Assembly (NCBI RefSeq): GCF_024436035.1
Contig: NZ_JANFNG010000001.1
Span: 327,689-391,688, forward strand
DNA length: 64,000 bases
From: Streptomyces humicola
Lineage (GTDB): Bacteria; Actinomycetota; Actinomycetes; Streptomycetales; Streptomycetaceae
Direction: 5' to 3'
Each line of letters opens with the position of its first letter. Position 1 is the first letter of the stretch. The notes under the pieces were generated by a model. It was not told where the DNA came from and did not search any database. It worked only from the letters and a program-made list of their open reading frames with translations. Shown here one piece after another: positions 20,059 to 28,857 of the stretch. The translations under genes and the position numbers were made by a program.

Positions 20059-21476
20059 CAGCGGCCGCGCGCGCCGAAGGACCCGCCCTCCCGTCGACCC
20101 CGGACATGGAGTCGCGTTTCACCGTGGCACGACAGGTCGCGGACGCCGTTTTGTTCGAGGGATACGTCCTCTATCCGTACCGGGCATCGGCGGCCAAGAA
20201 CCAGCTGCGCTGGCAGTTCGGAGTACTCGTACCACCGTCCTGGGCCTCGAGCGGCGCCGAGCACTCCTCCCAGCGCACCGAGTGCCTGATGGAACCGCGC
20301 GCCGGAGCGGCCCTCAGCGTCGAGCTGCGCTTTCTGCGCGCGCAGCGGCGAACCGTCCAACGGGCCCTCGGTGACGGCACATTCGAGACGGTCGCGGAGC
20401 TGGATGTGGCCGATCGGGTCCTCGTCCCCTGGGTCGAGGGCGTCGAGGAACGGATTGCGCTGACGGTTCCGGTCGCCGACCTGGTCGCGCATGGCGTCGA
20501 GGTGCCGTTCTCGCGCCCCGCTCACCAGGAGACCGAGAGCGTGGTCGACGCGGATCGGACGGTCGGCCGACTCCTGCGGGCGCGCGAACGGGCCGACGGC
20601 GTGCTCCGGCTGTCGGCGACCGAGATCGACGGCCCGTACGCCGCCCTGCGACTGACCGCCGTGGTCGAGAACACCAGCGGCTGGTCGCCTGAGGGCGGCG
20701 AGGCGGACCGCGATGCCGCCCTGCTGCGTTCGCTGGTCTCGGCCCACCTCCTCCTCGGTTTGAGTGCGGGATCCTTCCTGTCGATGGCCGACCCGCCCGA
20801 ATGGGCGAGGAGCGCCGCGTCCGCCTGCAGCAACGAGCACACCTGGCCCGTCCTGGCCGGGGAGTCCGGTGGGGCGAATGTGATCCTTTCCTCGCCCATC
20901 ATCCTGGAGGACCATCCGCGCATCGCACCTGAGAGCCCCGGCGCCCTGTATGACGCCACCGAGATCGACGAGATCCTCACCCTGCGCACGGCGGCCCTCA
21001 CCGAGCAGGAGAAGCGGGAGGCACGTGGCACCGACCCGCGGGCCGGGGCCGTCATCGACCTCGCCGAATCCCTCCCCGCCGAGGTGCTCGAACGGCTGCA
21101 CGGCGCGGTGCGCTCCCTGCGCAGTGTCACCGGCCCAGCACCGGCGGAGGGTCCGGGTGACCGTCCGGCCCAGCCGTGGTGGGATCCCGCGGCAGACCCG
21201 GGCGTCGACCCGACTCGCGACCGGATCGCGGTCGACGGTCACTCGGTCGGCGCCGGCAGCCGGGTACGGCTGCGCCCCGGGGCCCGGCGTACCGATGCCC
21301 AGGACCTGTTCCTGACCGGCCGCACGGCACTCGTCGAAGCCGTGCTCCACGACGTCGACGGCGCCGTGCATCTCGCAGTGACGGTGGACGGCGACCCCGG
21401 CGCCGACCTGCGGCGCGAGCAGGGCCGCTTCCTGTACTTCCAGCCCGACGAAATCGAACCGCTGGAGGACGCATGA
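20055..21476 (+). CDS. hydrogenase-operon protein of unknown function, 473 residues
   Basis: Large soluble protein without a recognised domain. The N-terminal third has a clear pattern (FEGYVLYPYRASAAKNQ, WQFGVLVPPSWA, QRTECLMEP) that suggests a conserved beta domain. The middle is rich in short strands (ALRLTAVVENTSGW). A helical stretch follows (EIDEILTLRTAALTEQEK), then a C-terminal beta domain (GSRVRLRPGARRTDAQDLFL, GRTALVEAVLHDVDGAVHL) ending LYFQPDEIEPL. The ATG overlaps the previous stop. Its ending and position before the maturation protease suggest a hydrogenase-specific assembly factor or an electron-acceptor adaptor. This is inference. Confidence 0.65.
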   Translation: MTAAARAEGPALPSTPDMESRFTVARQVADAVLFEGYVLYPYRASAAKNQLRWQFGVLVPPSWASSGAEHSSQRTECLMEPRAGAALSVELRFLRAQRRTVQRALGDGTFETVAELDVADRVLVPWVEGVEERIALTVPVADLVAHGVEVPFSRPAHQETESVVDADRTVGRLLRARERADGVLRLSATEIDGPYAALRLTAVVENTSGWSPEGGEADRDAALLRSLVSAHLLLGLSAGSFLSMADPPEWARSAASACSNEHTWPVLAGESGGANVILSSPIILEDHPRIAPESPGALYDATEIDEILTLRTAALTEQEKREARGTDPRAGAVIDLAESLPAEVLERLHGAVRSLRSVTGPAPAEGPGDRPAQPWWDPAADPGVDPTRDRIAVDGHSVGAGSRVRLRPGARRTDAQDLFLTGRTALVEAVLHDVDGAVHLAVTVDGDPGADLRREQGRFLYFQPDEIEPLEDA

Positions 21477-22024
21477 ACTCCACTGGCCGTGACCTCGGCC
21501 AAGGGCATCGCACACTCGTCGCCGGAGTGGGCAACATCTTCCTCGGCGACGACGGCTTCGGCGTCGAAGTCGTGCGTCGGCTGGCGTCCCAGCCGCTCCC
21601 CGACGACGTCGAGGTCGTGGACAGCGGCGTGCGCGGGGTTCACCTCGCCTACCAACTCCTCGACGGCTACGAGACGGCGGTGCTGGTCGATGCGACCTCC
21701 CGCGGCGCGGCGCCGGGAACGATTCACCTGATCGACGCCTCGGCACGGCCGCCACGCGGTGACGCGCCCGCTCCCGTGGCGCCGGACGGGCACCACATGA
21801 CCCCGGACGCGGTGCTCGCGCTGCTGGAGACGCTGCGCAACAGCGCCGGCGGCACCGGTCCGCGGCGTGTGCTGGTCGTCGGATGCGAACCGGCGAGTGT
21901 GGAAGAAGGCATCGGGCTCAGCGAGCCGGTCGCCGCTGTCGTGGACGAGGCGGTGCGATGCGTCCTGAGCGTCGTACGGGACGAGGCATGCCACGCATGC
22001 CCAGAAGGGATCAGCGAACCATGA
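21473..22024 (+). CDS. hydrogenase maturation protease (HycI/HupD family)
   Basis: Endopeptidase that trims the C-terminal peptide of the hydrogenase large subunit after nickel insertion, 183 residues. It opens with the family motif GVGNIFLGDDGFGVEVVRRL; the Asp and nearby Glu bind nickel. Further signs are VVDSGVRGVHLAYQLLDGY and the His of DGHHMTPDAVL. It ends with a Cys-rich tail (CHACPEG), unusual for the family. The start overlaps the previous gene and the stop overlaps the next (both ATGA). The substrate is expected to be HhyL. Confidence 0.92.
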   Translation: MNSTGRDLGQGHRTLVAGVGNIFLGDDGFGVEVVRRLASQPLPDDVEVVDSGVRGVHLAYQLLDGYETAVLVDATSRGAAPGTIHLIDASARPPRGDAPAPVAPDGHHMTPDAVLALLETLRNSAGGTGPRRVLVVGCEPASVEEGIGLSEPVAAVVDEAVRCVLSVVRDEACHACPEGISEP

Positions 22025-22125
22025 AGAAATTCTGCGTCACGGCGGTCGTCGCGGCGGTGCTCGCCGCCGTCATCGTTCCCAACATCGCGGACATCAAGCG
22101 GTACCTGCGTATCCGGTCCATGTAG
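22021..22125 (+). CDS. 34-residue membrane microprotein (DUF6893-like)
   Basis: Begins MKKFCVTAVVAAVLAAVIVP: a short basic start, one Cys and one hydrophobic helix of about 17 residues, then a charged tail (DIKRYLRIRSM). The ATG overlaps the stop of the protease gene as ATGA, strong support for real translation. Small proteins of this type are known in actinobacterial genomes under DUF6893, from memory. It could anchor the hydrogenase or an accessory protein to the membrane, since neither HhyS nor HhyL has a membrane segment. That role is inferred only from position and shape. Confidence 0.7.
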   Translation: MKKFCVTAVVAAVLAAVIVPNIADIKRYLRIRSM

Positions 22126-22214
22126 CCATGGCTCTGATACGAACGGCGGACGCCCGGGCGACCTGGCGGCGCGGCACCGGCCGCACGCTGCGGCCCCGGC
22201 CTGTAATGAGACCG

Positions 22215-22604
22215 ATGCACGAGATGTCAGTAGCCCTGGCCGTCGTGGAACAGGTGGAGGAAGCGGCACGCGCAGCCGGTGCGGCCGGGGTCCGTCAGGT
22301 GCGGCTCCAGGTCGGCGAACTTGCCGGTGTGGTGCCGGACGCGCTGCACTTCTGCTTCGAACTCGCCTGCGCAGGGACCCTCCTGGAGGGGGCCGAGCTG
22401 GTGGCCGAGCCTGTATCCGCCCGCGCACGCTGCGATGCCTGTGGTGCCGAATGGGCGACGGGCATGCCGCCGCAGCTGTGCTGTCCGCGGTGCGACGCTC
22501 CGGCGGCCGGATTGCTGTGCGGACGTGAGCTGCACATTGCCGGGGTGCGCTGGCACGAGGACGTCAAGCACGCAGTGCCCGTACCCGTCCCCGAGGAAGG
22601 CTGA
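22215..22604 (+). CDS. hypA: hydrogenase nickel chaperone HypA
   Basis: Nickel-binding metallochaperone that delivers Ni to the large subunit with HypB, 129 residues. The start MHEMS holds the conserved His2 nickel ligand, which is why ATG 22215 is used and not earlier in-frame starts. The zinc loop is CDAC near residue 74 and CPRC near 93. The stop lies 4 bases before hypB. The gap of about 90 bases from the microprotein gene is the only non-overlapping spot in this part of the operon. Confidence 0.95.
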   Translation: MHEMSVALAVVEQVEEAARAAGAAGVRQVRLQVGELAGVVPDALHFCFELACAGTLLEGAELVAEPVSARARCDACGAEWATGMPPQLCCPRCDAPAAGLLCGRELHIAGVRWHEDVKHAVPVPVPEEG

Positions 22605-22608
22605 TCGC

Positions 22609-23310
22609 ATGTGCCGAGCCGACGACCTGCGGAAAGCCGTACTCAGCAGGAACGACGAGTGCGCCGCGGAGCTGCGCGCCGAGCTCACCGCCCGGGGGGC
22701 GGCCGTCGTCAACCTACTGTCCAGCCCCGGCAGCGGGAAGACCGCCCTGCTGCAGCTCGAACTCACCGCCGCCCGTCTGCGCCGCGTATCCGTGGCCGCG
22801 CTGACCGCGGACCTGGCAACGGAGAACGACGCTGTACGCCTGGCTCGCTCGGGCGCGCCGGTCAAACAGGTACTCACCGACGGCCTGTGCCATCTGGAGG
22901 CCAGGATGCTCCGCGGACATCTGGACGGCTGGCTGCCCAGCGACACCCGTCTGCTGTTCGTCGAGAACGTCGGGAATCTGGTCTGCCCGGCCTCATACGA
23001 CCTGGGGGAGTCCCTGCGGGTGGTCCTGGCCTCCGTCACCGAAGGCGAGGACAAACCGCTGAAGTACCCCACCGCGTTCGGACTCGCGCACCTGGTCGTG
23101 GTGACGAAGACCGACATCGCGCAGGCCGTCGGATTCGACGAGGCCGCGTTCCGCGCCAACGTCGAGCAAGTCAACCCCGGTGTCGAGGTACTGCTGACCT
23201 CCGCCCGCACCGAACAGGGCGTCGGCTCTCTGACCGACCGGGCGCTCGCCGTACGCGACGGCAACCCGGCACACCAGCCCGTCATGGCTGCATCGCAGAG
23301 CCGCTCGTGA
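22609..23310 (+). CDS. hypB: hydrogenase nickel-insertion GTPase HypB
   Basis: SIMIBI-class GTPase driving nickel insertion, 233 residues. Walker A SSPGSGKT (38-45), switch region ADLATENDAVRL, the NVGNLVCPASYDLGE segment with the metal-binding Cys, and the guanine motif TKTD near VVVTKTDIAQ. There is no His-rich N-terminal stretch, so it is probably not a nickel store. The start follows hypA by four bases; the stop overlaps hypF as GTGA. Confidence 0.95.
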   Translation: MCRADDLRKAVLSRNDECAAELRAELTARGAAVVNLLSSPGSGKTALLQLELTAARLRRVSVAALTADLATENDAVRLARSGAPVKQVLTDGLCHLEARMLRGHLDGWLPSDTRLLFVENVGNLVCPASYDLGESLRVVLASVTEGEDKPLKYPTAFGLAHLVVVTKTDIAQAVGFDEAAFRANVEQVNPGVEVLLTSARTEQGVGSLTDRALAVRDGNPAHQPVMAASQSRS

Positions 23311-25751
23311 CCGTCCAGCAGGGACGCCCGACACCACCGCACGCGTCCGCATCCGACGCCCCGGCGACGCTGCGTCGACGGGTCACCGTCCAGGGCGTGG
23401 TCCAAGGCGTAGGGTTCCGGCCCTTCGTCTTCACCCTCGCCACCGGCCTCGGCCTCTGCGGGCACGTGACGAACACCCCACACGGAGTCGTCGCCGAGGT
23501 GGAAGGGCTCCTGGGGGCCGTCACCGCGTTCTGTGAACGGATCCGTACGGACGCGCCGCCGCTGGCCGTCGTGGAATCCGTCGTCCACGCGGACATCCCC
23601 ACCACGGGCGTCGCCGGCTTCGCGATCCTCCCCTCCCGCTCCGACGGACGGCCGCGCACCCTGGTCCCGCCCGATGTCGCCACCTGCGACGCCTGCCTCG
23701 CCGAGCTCGCCGACCCCGCGGACCGCCGCCACCGCCACCCGTTCATCACCTGCACGCATTGCGGCCCGCGTTTCACCATCGTCACCGGCCTGCCCTACGA
23801 CCGCGCCAACACCACCATGGCCCGGTTCCCCATGTGCCCTTCCTGCGCACGCGAGTATCACGACCCCGCCGACCGGCGGTTCCACGCCCAGCCGGTCGCC
23901 TGCCATGACTGCGGTCCGCGCGTGCGCCTGCTCGTCCCCGGAAGCCCTGACTGCTCCGACGCGCAGGCCGTGGCCCGCGCCCGCCGCCTGCTTGCCGACG
24001 GTGCGATCCTCGCGGTCAAGGGACTGGGCGGCTACCACCTCGCATGCGACGCCACCGACACGGAGGCGGTCGCCAGATTGCGTCGCCGCAAGGGGCGCGG
24101 TGACAAACCGTTCGCCGTCATGGCGCGTGACACCGCAGACATCGAACGGCTGGCACACCTGTGCCCCGCAGAGCTGCAGTCGCTCACCGGCAGCGTCCGG
24201 CCGGTCGTCCTGCTGCGACGGCGCCGCGGAGCCGAACTTCCCGCCGACGCGCCGCCGCTCGCCGAGACCGTCGCCCCGGGCAGCCCGGACCTGGGCGTCA
24301 TGCTCCCCTACACCCCACTGCACCATCTGCTGCTCGGCCTGCCGGGCGACGCTCCCCCGCAGCCCGAAGGGCGTGGGAGGTACCCCCTCGGCCCCCGGCT
24401 GCTCGTCATGACCAGCGGCAACCTGGCCGGAGAGCCGATCGTCACCGACGACGACGAAGCGCTCGAGCGCCTCGCCCCGCTCGTCGACGGCTGGCTCACC
24501 CACGACCGGCCGATCCATGTGCCGTGCGACGACTCGGTCATCCGGATCTGCGACGGCCAGGAACTCCCCGTGCGCCGCTCCCGCGGCTACGCCCCGCTGC
24601 CGCTGACGCTCCCAGTGCCGGTGAGGCCCGCCCTGGCCGTCGGCGGAGACCTGAAGAACACCTTCTGCATGGCCGAGGGGCGCCATGCATGGCTGTCCGC
24701 GCACATCGGTGACATGGACGACCTGGCCACCGTCAACGCCTTCGGCCGAGCCGAGCAGCAGCTGGAGGCCATCGCCGGCGTGAGACCCGGACTGCTCGTC
24801 GCCGACCGCCACCCCGGCTACCGGTCAGTGCGATGGGCGCGCCGCAACGCCGACGGCAGACCGCTCCACCATGTCCAGCACCACCACGCCCACATCGCCT
24901 CGGCCATGGCCGAGCACGGTCTGGACGGCAGCCACCCTGTCATCGGGGTCGCCTTCGACGGCACCGGCTACGGCGACGACGGCGCGGTGTGGGGCGGCGA
25001 GGTCCTGCTCGCCGACTACGCCGGATTCCACCGCTTCGCCCAGCTCGCCTACGTCCCGCTGCCCGGCGGCGACGCGGCCGTCCACCGGCCGTACCGGATG
25101 GCCCTGGCACACTTGCGCAGCGCGGACATCCCGTGGGGCGACGATCTGCCGTGCACGGCCGCCTGCCCGCCGACCGAACGGAACCTGCTGGCCCGTCAGC
25201 TCGAGCGGAACCTGGGCTGCGTCCCCACCTCCAGCATGGGGCGGCTGTTCGACGCCGTCTCCTCCCTCGCCGGAGTGTGCCACCACGCCGGCTACGAAGC
25301 TCAGGCGGCGATCGAGCTCGAGGCCGCTGCGATGGGCACGGACACGCCCGACGGGCCCGGCTACACCTTCGCCATCGGCAACGGCCGCCCCGGCCCGCAC
25401 GCGGCCGAGCTGGTGGCCGAGCCCGCGCCCGTACTGGCCGCGACCGTCGCGGACCTGCGGTCGGGAGCCGGCCCACAGCTTATCGCCGCACGCTTCCACC
25501 ACGCCGTGGCAGACCTCGTCCGGAGGCTGTGCGCCGCCGCTCGCGACCGCTATGGACTGAAGACGGTCGCGCTGAGCGGCGGGGTGTTCTGCAACGCCGT
25601 GCTGTCGGAGGCGTGCGTACGGGAATTGGGCCGGGATGGTTTCACGGTCCTGCGCCACCACCGCGTACCCCCGAACGACGGAGGCCTGGCCCTCGGCCAG
25701 CTGATGGTGGCCGCACGCACGACGCAGTCTGCCGGTCGGACAAACCCCTAG
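23307..25751 (+). CDS. hypF: carbamoyltransferase HypF
   Basis: Makes the carbamoyl group, from carbamoyl phosphate and ATP, that becomes the cyanide ligands of the hydrogenase iron; transfers it to HypE. It has 814 residues. Acylphosphatase domain (25-110, VQGVGFRPFVF), zinc fingers C127/C130-C149/C152 and C177/C180-C199/C202, YrdC-like domain (about 215-400, VKGLGGYHLACDA), then the Kae1-like carbamoyltransferase domain (HHHAHIASAMAEHG, FDGTGYGDDGAVWGGE, LSGGVFCNAVL). GTG start overlaps the hypB stop. Next gene hypC follows after 19 bases. Confidence 0.95.
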   Translation: MTVQQGRPTPPHASASDAPATLRRRVTVQGVVQGVGFRPFVFTLATGLGLCGHVTNTPHGVVAEVEGLLGAVTAFCERIRTDAPPLAVVESVVHADIPTTGVAGFAILPSRSDGRPRTLVPPDVATCDACLAELADPADRRHRHPFITCTHCGPRFTIVTGLPYDRANTTMARFPMCPSCAREYHDPADRRFHAQPVACHDCGPRVRLLVPGSPDCSDAQAVARARRLLADGAILAVKGLGGYHLACDATDTEAVARLRRRKGRGDKPFAVMARDTADIERLAHLCPAELQSLTGSVRPVVLLRRRRGAELPADAPPLAETVAPGSPDLGVMLPYTPLHHLLLGLPGDAPPQPEGRGRYPLGPRLLVMTSGNLAGEPIVTDDDEALERLAPLVDGWLTHDRPIHVPCDDSVIRICDGQELPVRRSRGYAPLPLTLPVPVRPALAVGGDLKNTFCMAEGRHAWLSAHIGDMDDLATVNAFGRAEQQLEAIAGVRPGLLVADRHPGYRSVRWARRNADGRPLHHVQHHHAHIASAMAEHGLDGSHPVIGVAFDGTGYGDDGAVWGGEVLLADYAGFHRFAQLAYVPLPGGDAAVHRPYRMALAHLRSADIPWGDDLPCTAACPPTERNLLARQLERNLGCVPTSSMGRLFDAVSSLAGVCHHAGYEAQAAIELEAAAMGTDTPDGPGYTFAIGNGRPGPHAAELVAEPAPVLAATVADLRSGAGPQLIAARFHHAVADLVRRLCAAARDRYGLKTVALSGGVFCNAVLSEACVRELGRDGFTVLRHHRVPPNDGGLALGQLMVAARTTQSAGRTNP

Positions 25752-25770
25752 CAACAGCGAGGAGAACGCC

Positions 25771-26058
25771 ATGTGCCTGGCCGTACCCGGCAGGGTAATG
25801 GAGATCGAGGAACGCGACGGGACCCGGATGGCCACCGTCGACTTCGGCGGTGTCGTCAAGGACGTCTGCCTGGAATACCTGCCGGACCTGGCGGTGGGGG
25901 ACTATGCCATCGTCCACGTGGGGTTCGCGCTCCAGCGCCTGGACGAGGAATCGGCCAAGCGGACCCTCGCCCTGTTCGAGAACCTCGGGCTGTTGGAGGA
26001 AGAGTTCGGCGATCCGTGGCAGCAGGCTGCCGGAGCACCCCAGGAGGCACACAAATGA
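25771..26058 (+). CDS. hypC: hydrogenase assembly chaperone HypC
   Basis: Small chaperone (95 residues) that holds the Fe(CN)2CO unit with HypD and delivers it to the apo large subunit. It starts MCLAVPGRV; Cys2 is the essential ligand and fixes the start. The core [17 protein letters not shown] and [12 protein letters not shown] is family-typical; the C-terminal helix ([19 protein letters not shown]) is a usual actinobacterial extension. GAGGAG lies six bases before the ATG. The stop overlaps hypD by ATGA. Confidence 0.96.
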   Translation: MCLAVPGRVMEIEERDGTRMATVDFGGVVKDVCLEYLPDLAVGDYAIVHVGFALQRLDEESAKRTLALFENLGLLEEEFGDPWQQAAGAPQEAHK

Positions 26059-27191
26059 AGTACATCGAGGAGTTCCAGAACCCGGAGCTGGCGCGGCGCC
26101 TGCTTGACGACATCCACACCACGGCGACCCGGCCATGGGCCCTGATGGAGGTCTGCGGCGGACAGACGCACAGCATCATCCGGCATGGTATCGACCAACT
26201 CCTTCCGGAACAAGTGGAGTTGATCCACGGCCCGGGCTGCCCGGTCTGCGTGACCCCGCTGGAGGTCATCGACAAGGCGCTGGAGATCGCCTCCAGACCC
26301 GGAGTGATCTTCTGCTCGTTCGGCGACATGCTGCGCGTACCCGGCAGCGGTCGCGACCTGTTCCAGGTCAAGAGCGAAGGCGCGGATGTACGGGTGGTCT
26401 ACTCACCGCTCGACGCGCTACGGATCGCACAGCAGAACCCGGACCGCGACGTGGTGTTCTTCGGCATCGGCTTCGAGACCACCGCGCCGCCGAACGCCAT
26501 GACGGTCTACCAGGCACGCAAGCTCAAAATCCGCAACTTCAGCATGCTGGTCTCCCACGTCCTGGTACCGCCCGCCATCGAAGCGATCATGACTTCGCCG
26601 GACTGCCGTGTCCAGGCGTTCCTCGCCGCCGGACACGTCTGCAGCGTCATGGGCATCAGCGAATACCCGCCGCTGGCGGACCGTTTCAAGGTCCCCATCG
26701 TCGTCACCGGCTTCGAACCGCTCGACATCCTGGAGGGCGTACGCCGGGCCGTCCGCCAGCTCGAACGCGGCGAGCACACCGTGGAGAACGCTTACCCGCG
26801 GGCCGTCCGGCCGGAGGGCAACCCGGCGGCCCAAACGATGCTGCAAGACGTCTTCGAGGTCACCGACCGCGCCTGGCGCGGCATCGGCGTCATCCCGCAC
26901 AGCGGATGGAAACTCTCCGACCGCTACCGCGACTACGACGCCGAGCACCGCTTCGCCGTCGGCGCGATCACCACCCAGGAGCCGGCCGCGTGCCGCAGCG
27001 GCGAGGTGCTGCAGGGCCTGCTCAAACCACACCAGTGCGAAGCGTTCGGTACCACCTGCACCCCGCGCAACCCCCTGGGAGCCACCATGGTCTCCAGCGA
27101 AGGCGCCTGCGCCGCCTACTACCTCTACCGCCGGCTCGGCACCCCCACGTCCTCCACCACCGCACCCAGAGAGACGACCCCCGTTGCCTGA
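26055..27191 (+). CDS. hypD: Fe-S scaffold protein HypD
   Basis: Iron-sulfur protein on which Fe(CN)2CO is built, 378 residues. Seen: [13 protein letters not shown] (Cys41 region), the [10 protein letters not shown] motif, [22 protein letters not shown] and the C-terminal Cys set ([26 protein letters not shown]) for the 4Fe-4S cluster. Start overlaps hypC, and the stop overlaps the TTG start of hypE by eight bases. The C-terminal [12 protein letters not shown] is a disordered tail. Confidence 0.96.
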   Translation: MKYIEEFQNPELARRLLDDIHTTATRPWALMEVCGGQTHSIIRHGIDQLLPEQVELIHGPGCPVCVTPLEVIDKALEIASRPGVIFCSFGDMLRVPGSGRDLFQVKSEGADVRVVYSPLDALRIAQQNPDRDVVFFGIGFETTAPPNAMTVYQARKLKIRNFSMLVSHVLVPPAIEAIMTSPDCRVQAFLAAGHVCSVMGISEYPPLADRFKVPIVVTGFEPLDILEGVRRAVRQLERGEHTVENAYPRAVRPEGNPAAQTMLQDVFEVTDRAWRGIGVIPHSGWKLSDRYRDYDAEHRFAVGAITTQEPAACRSGEVLQGLLKPHQCEAFGTTCTPRNPLGATMVSSEGACAAYYLYRRLGTPTSSTTAPRETTPVA

Positions 27192-28278
27192 CACCCCCGA
27201 CACCATCGACATCCCGTCGGGCCCGTCCCGCCCCGACCTCTCCTCCTGGACCTGCCCGGCGCCGCTGCGCGACCAGCCCACCGTGGTGATGGGCCACGGG
27301 GGCGGAGGCGTGATGTCGGCCGAGCTGGTACAGGACGTGTTCGCCCCCGCCTTCGGCGGCCCCGCCCTCGCCGCCCTGAGCGACTCGGCCGCCATCCGCA
27401 TCGGTGGAGTGCGGCTGGCCTTCTCCACCGATTCCTTCGTCGTGCGTCCGCTGTTCTTCCCCGGCGGCAGCATCGGCGACCTCGCGGTCAACGGCACCGT
27501 CAACGACCTCGCCATGAGCGGGGCCCGGGCGGCCTATCTCTCCTGCGGATTCATCCTCGAGGAAGGCGTCGAGCTCTCGCTCGTCGGACGCGTGTCACAG
27601 GCACTCGGGAGCGCCGCCCGCGCCGCCGGGGTCGAGGTGGCCACCGGCGACACCAAGGTCGTCGAAGCCGGCCACGGAGACGGCATCTACATCAACACCG
27701 CAGGCATCGGGCTGATCCCGGACGGGGTCGACATCCGCCCGCAGCGCGTTGCGCCCGGCGACCTGGTGATCGTCAGCGGCGCCATCGGACTCCACGGGGT
27801 TGCGATCATGAGCGTCCGGGAAGGGCTGGAGTTCGGCGTGGAGATCCAGAGCGACTGCGCGGCTCTCGGCGGTCTCGTCGGGACCATGCTCGCCGTCACG
27901 CCCGACCTGCATGCGCTGCGCGACCCCACCCGTGGCGGCCTCGCGGCCGCGCTGAACGAAATCGCCACGGCCTCCGGTACCGGCATCGAGATCCGGGAAC
28001 GCAACGTCCCCGTACCCCCGGAGGTCAGCAGCGCCTGCGCCTTCCTCGGCCTCGATCCGATGTATGTCGCGAACGAGGGCAAACTCGTTGCCTTCGTCCC
28101 CCGCCAAGATGCCGATGCGGTTCTCGAGGCGATGCACGCCCACCCGCTCGGCGGCCAGGCCGCCATCATCGGCGAATGCGTCGAGCACCACCCCGGAATG
28201 GTCGTGGCCCATACGGGACTCGGTGGCACCCGTGTCGTGGACCTGCCCATCGGCGAACAATTGCCACGCATTTGCTGA
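27184..28278 (+). CDS. hypE: cyanide-forming dehydratase HypE
   Basis: ATP-dependent enzyme that dehydrates the C-terminal S-carboxamide to thiocyanate, the source of the CN ligands; 364 residues. It has the PurM-like fold: [45 protein letters not shown] and [16 protein letters not shown]. The C-terminus is PRIC, with the essential terminal Cys. The likely start is TTG 27184, overlapping hypD; the first 25 residues ([14 protein letters not shown]) are poorly conserved, so a later start is possible. It is the last gene of the hydrogenase operon. Confidence 0.94.
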   Translation: MPDTPDTIDIPSGPSRPDLSSWTCPAPLRDQPTVVMGHGGGGVMSAELVQDVFAPAFGGPALAALSDSAAIRIGGVRLAFSTDSFVVRPLFFPGGSIGDLAVNGTVNDLAMSGARAAYLSCGFILEEGVELSLVGRVSQALGSAARAAGVEVATGDTKVVEAGHGDGIYINTAGIGLIPDGVDIRPQRVAPGDLVIVSGAIGLHGVAIMSVREGLEFGVEIQSDCAALGGLVGTMLAVTPDLHALRDPTRGGLAAALNEIATASGTGIEIRERNVPVPPEVSSACAFLGLDPMYVANEGKLVAFVPRQDADAVLEAMHAHPLGGQAAIIGECVEHHPGMVVAHTGLGGTRVVDLPIGEQLPRIC

Positions 28279-28291
28279 CCCGTTGAGACGG

Positions 28292-28343
28292 CGGGTCGCC
28301 CAGGCCGCCGCGGTATCGTCTGCCGCGCAGACTCGGCGACCCG
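28292..28343. terminator. possible bidirectional terminator after hypE
   Basis: CGGGTCGCC (28292-28300) pairs perfectly with GGCGACCCG (28335-28343). The 34-base loop is itself GC-rich with smaller hairpins. It lies between the convergent hypE gene and the minus-strand zinc-ribbon gene. There is no T run, which is common in actinobacterial terminators. Confidence 0.35.
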
Positions 28344-28367
28344 TCGAGCGCGGCGCGCCCAGGCAGC

Positions 28368-28616
28368 TCAGGGGAGTGGGGGACCGTGGTGGGAAGGGCC
28401 CGCCTGGGCCCCGAAACCCGAATCCCAAGACCACAGGTGAGCACAGTTGGGGCACTGCAGGTGCAGAAGGCGCCCCGTGTTCGACAACAGGTAACGCCAG
28501 TGGTCCGCGCAATTCCGACCGGCCTCGCACGTTCCGCAGCCCCGGTGATCCTCACAGGCCGGGCACGCCACCCAGGCCCTCCGTCCGATATCCGCGCTGG
28601 GATCAATCGGCAGCAC
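28368..28616 (-). CDS. small zinc-ribbon protein
   Basis: 82 residues. Cys pairs CPAC, CGTC, a lone CADHW and CPNC near the C-terminus suggest one or two zinc sites; the core RNCADHWRYLLSNTGRL and HLQCPNCAHLW looks conserved and is familiar from actinobacterial small proteins without function. The likely start is a GTG (VLPIDPSAD) with GAGGGGG about six bases upstream; it overlaps the stop of the upstream gene by 14 bases. Co-transcribed with that gene, and convergent with the hydrogenase operon. Confidence 0.65.
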   Translation of the reverse strand: MLPIDPSADIGRRAWVACPACEDHRGCGTCEAGRNCADHWRYLLSNTGRLLHLQCPNCAHLWSWDSGFGAQAGPSHHGPPLP

Positions 28617-28857
28617 GGTCGCCCCCCTCACCAGGCGGCAGCACGCCGGCGGCCACCAGCTTGCGATAGGTGGCCATCTGCTCTTCGTCGAGACCCGAGT
28701 ACAGGAGGCGGTAAGCCTCCTGCTCGCCCTCGAACACCGCATGAGGGTCCCAGTGCTCCCCCAGCGCGGCGACGACCTCGGCCCGTCGCCGCGCCTCTTC
28801 GCGGGTGAGGTCGATCTCCATCGCATACAGATGCCCGGTGGATTCGTCGCTCGTCAT
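28603..28857 (-). CDS. small conserved protein (DUF6400-like)
   Basis: 84 residues, acidic and helical: IDLTREEARRRAEVVAALG, EHWDPHAVFEGEQEAYRLL, YSGLDEEQMATYRKLVAAG. No Cys, no membrane segment. I recall similar proteins as DUF6400 in Streptomyces, but this is not certain. It is followed, with overlap, by the zinc-ribbon gene, making a two-gene unit whose pairing next to a hydrogenase locus may not be chance. The function is unknown. Confidence 0.65.
   Translation of the reverse strand: MTSDESTGHLYAMEIDLTREEARRRAEVVAALGEHWDPHAVFEGEQEAYRLLYSGLDEEQMATYRKLVAAGVLPPGEGGDRAAD

Noticed and set aside
22227-24812. 861-codon minus-strand open frame
   Set aside because: Antisense to hypA, hypB and hypF, all clearly coded on the plus strand.
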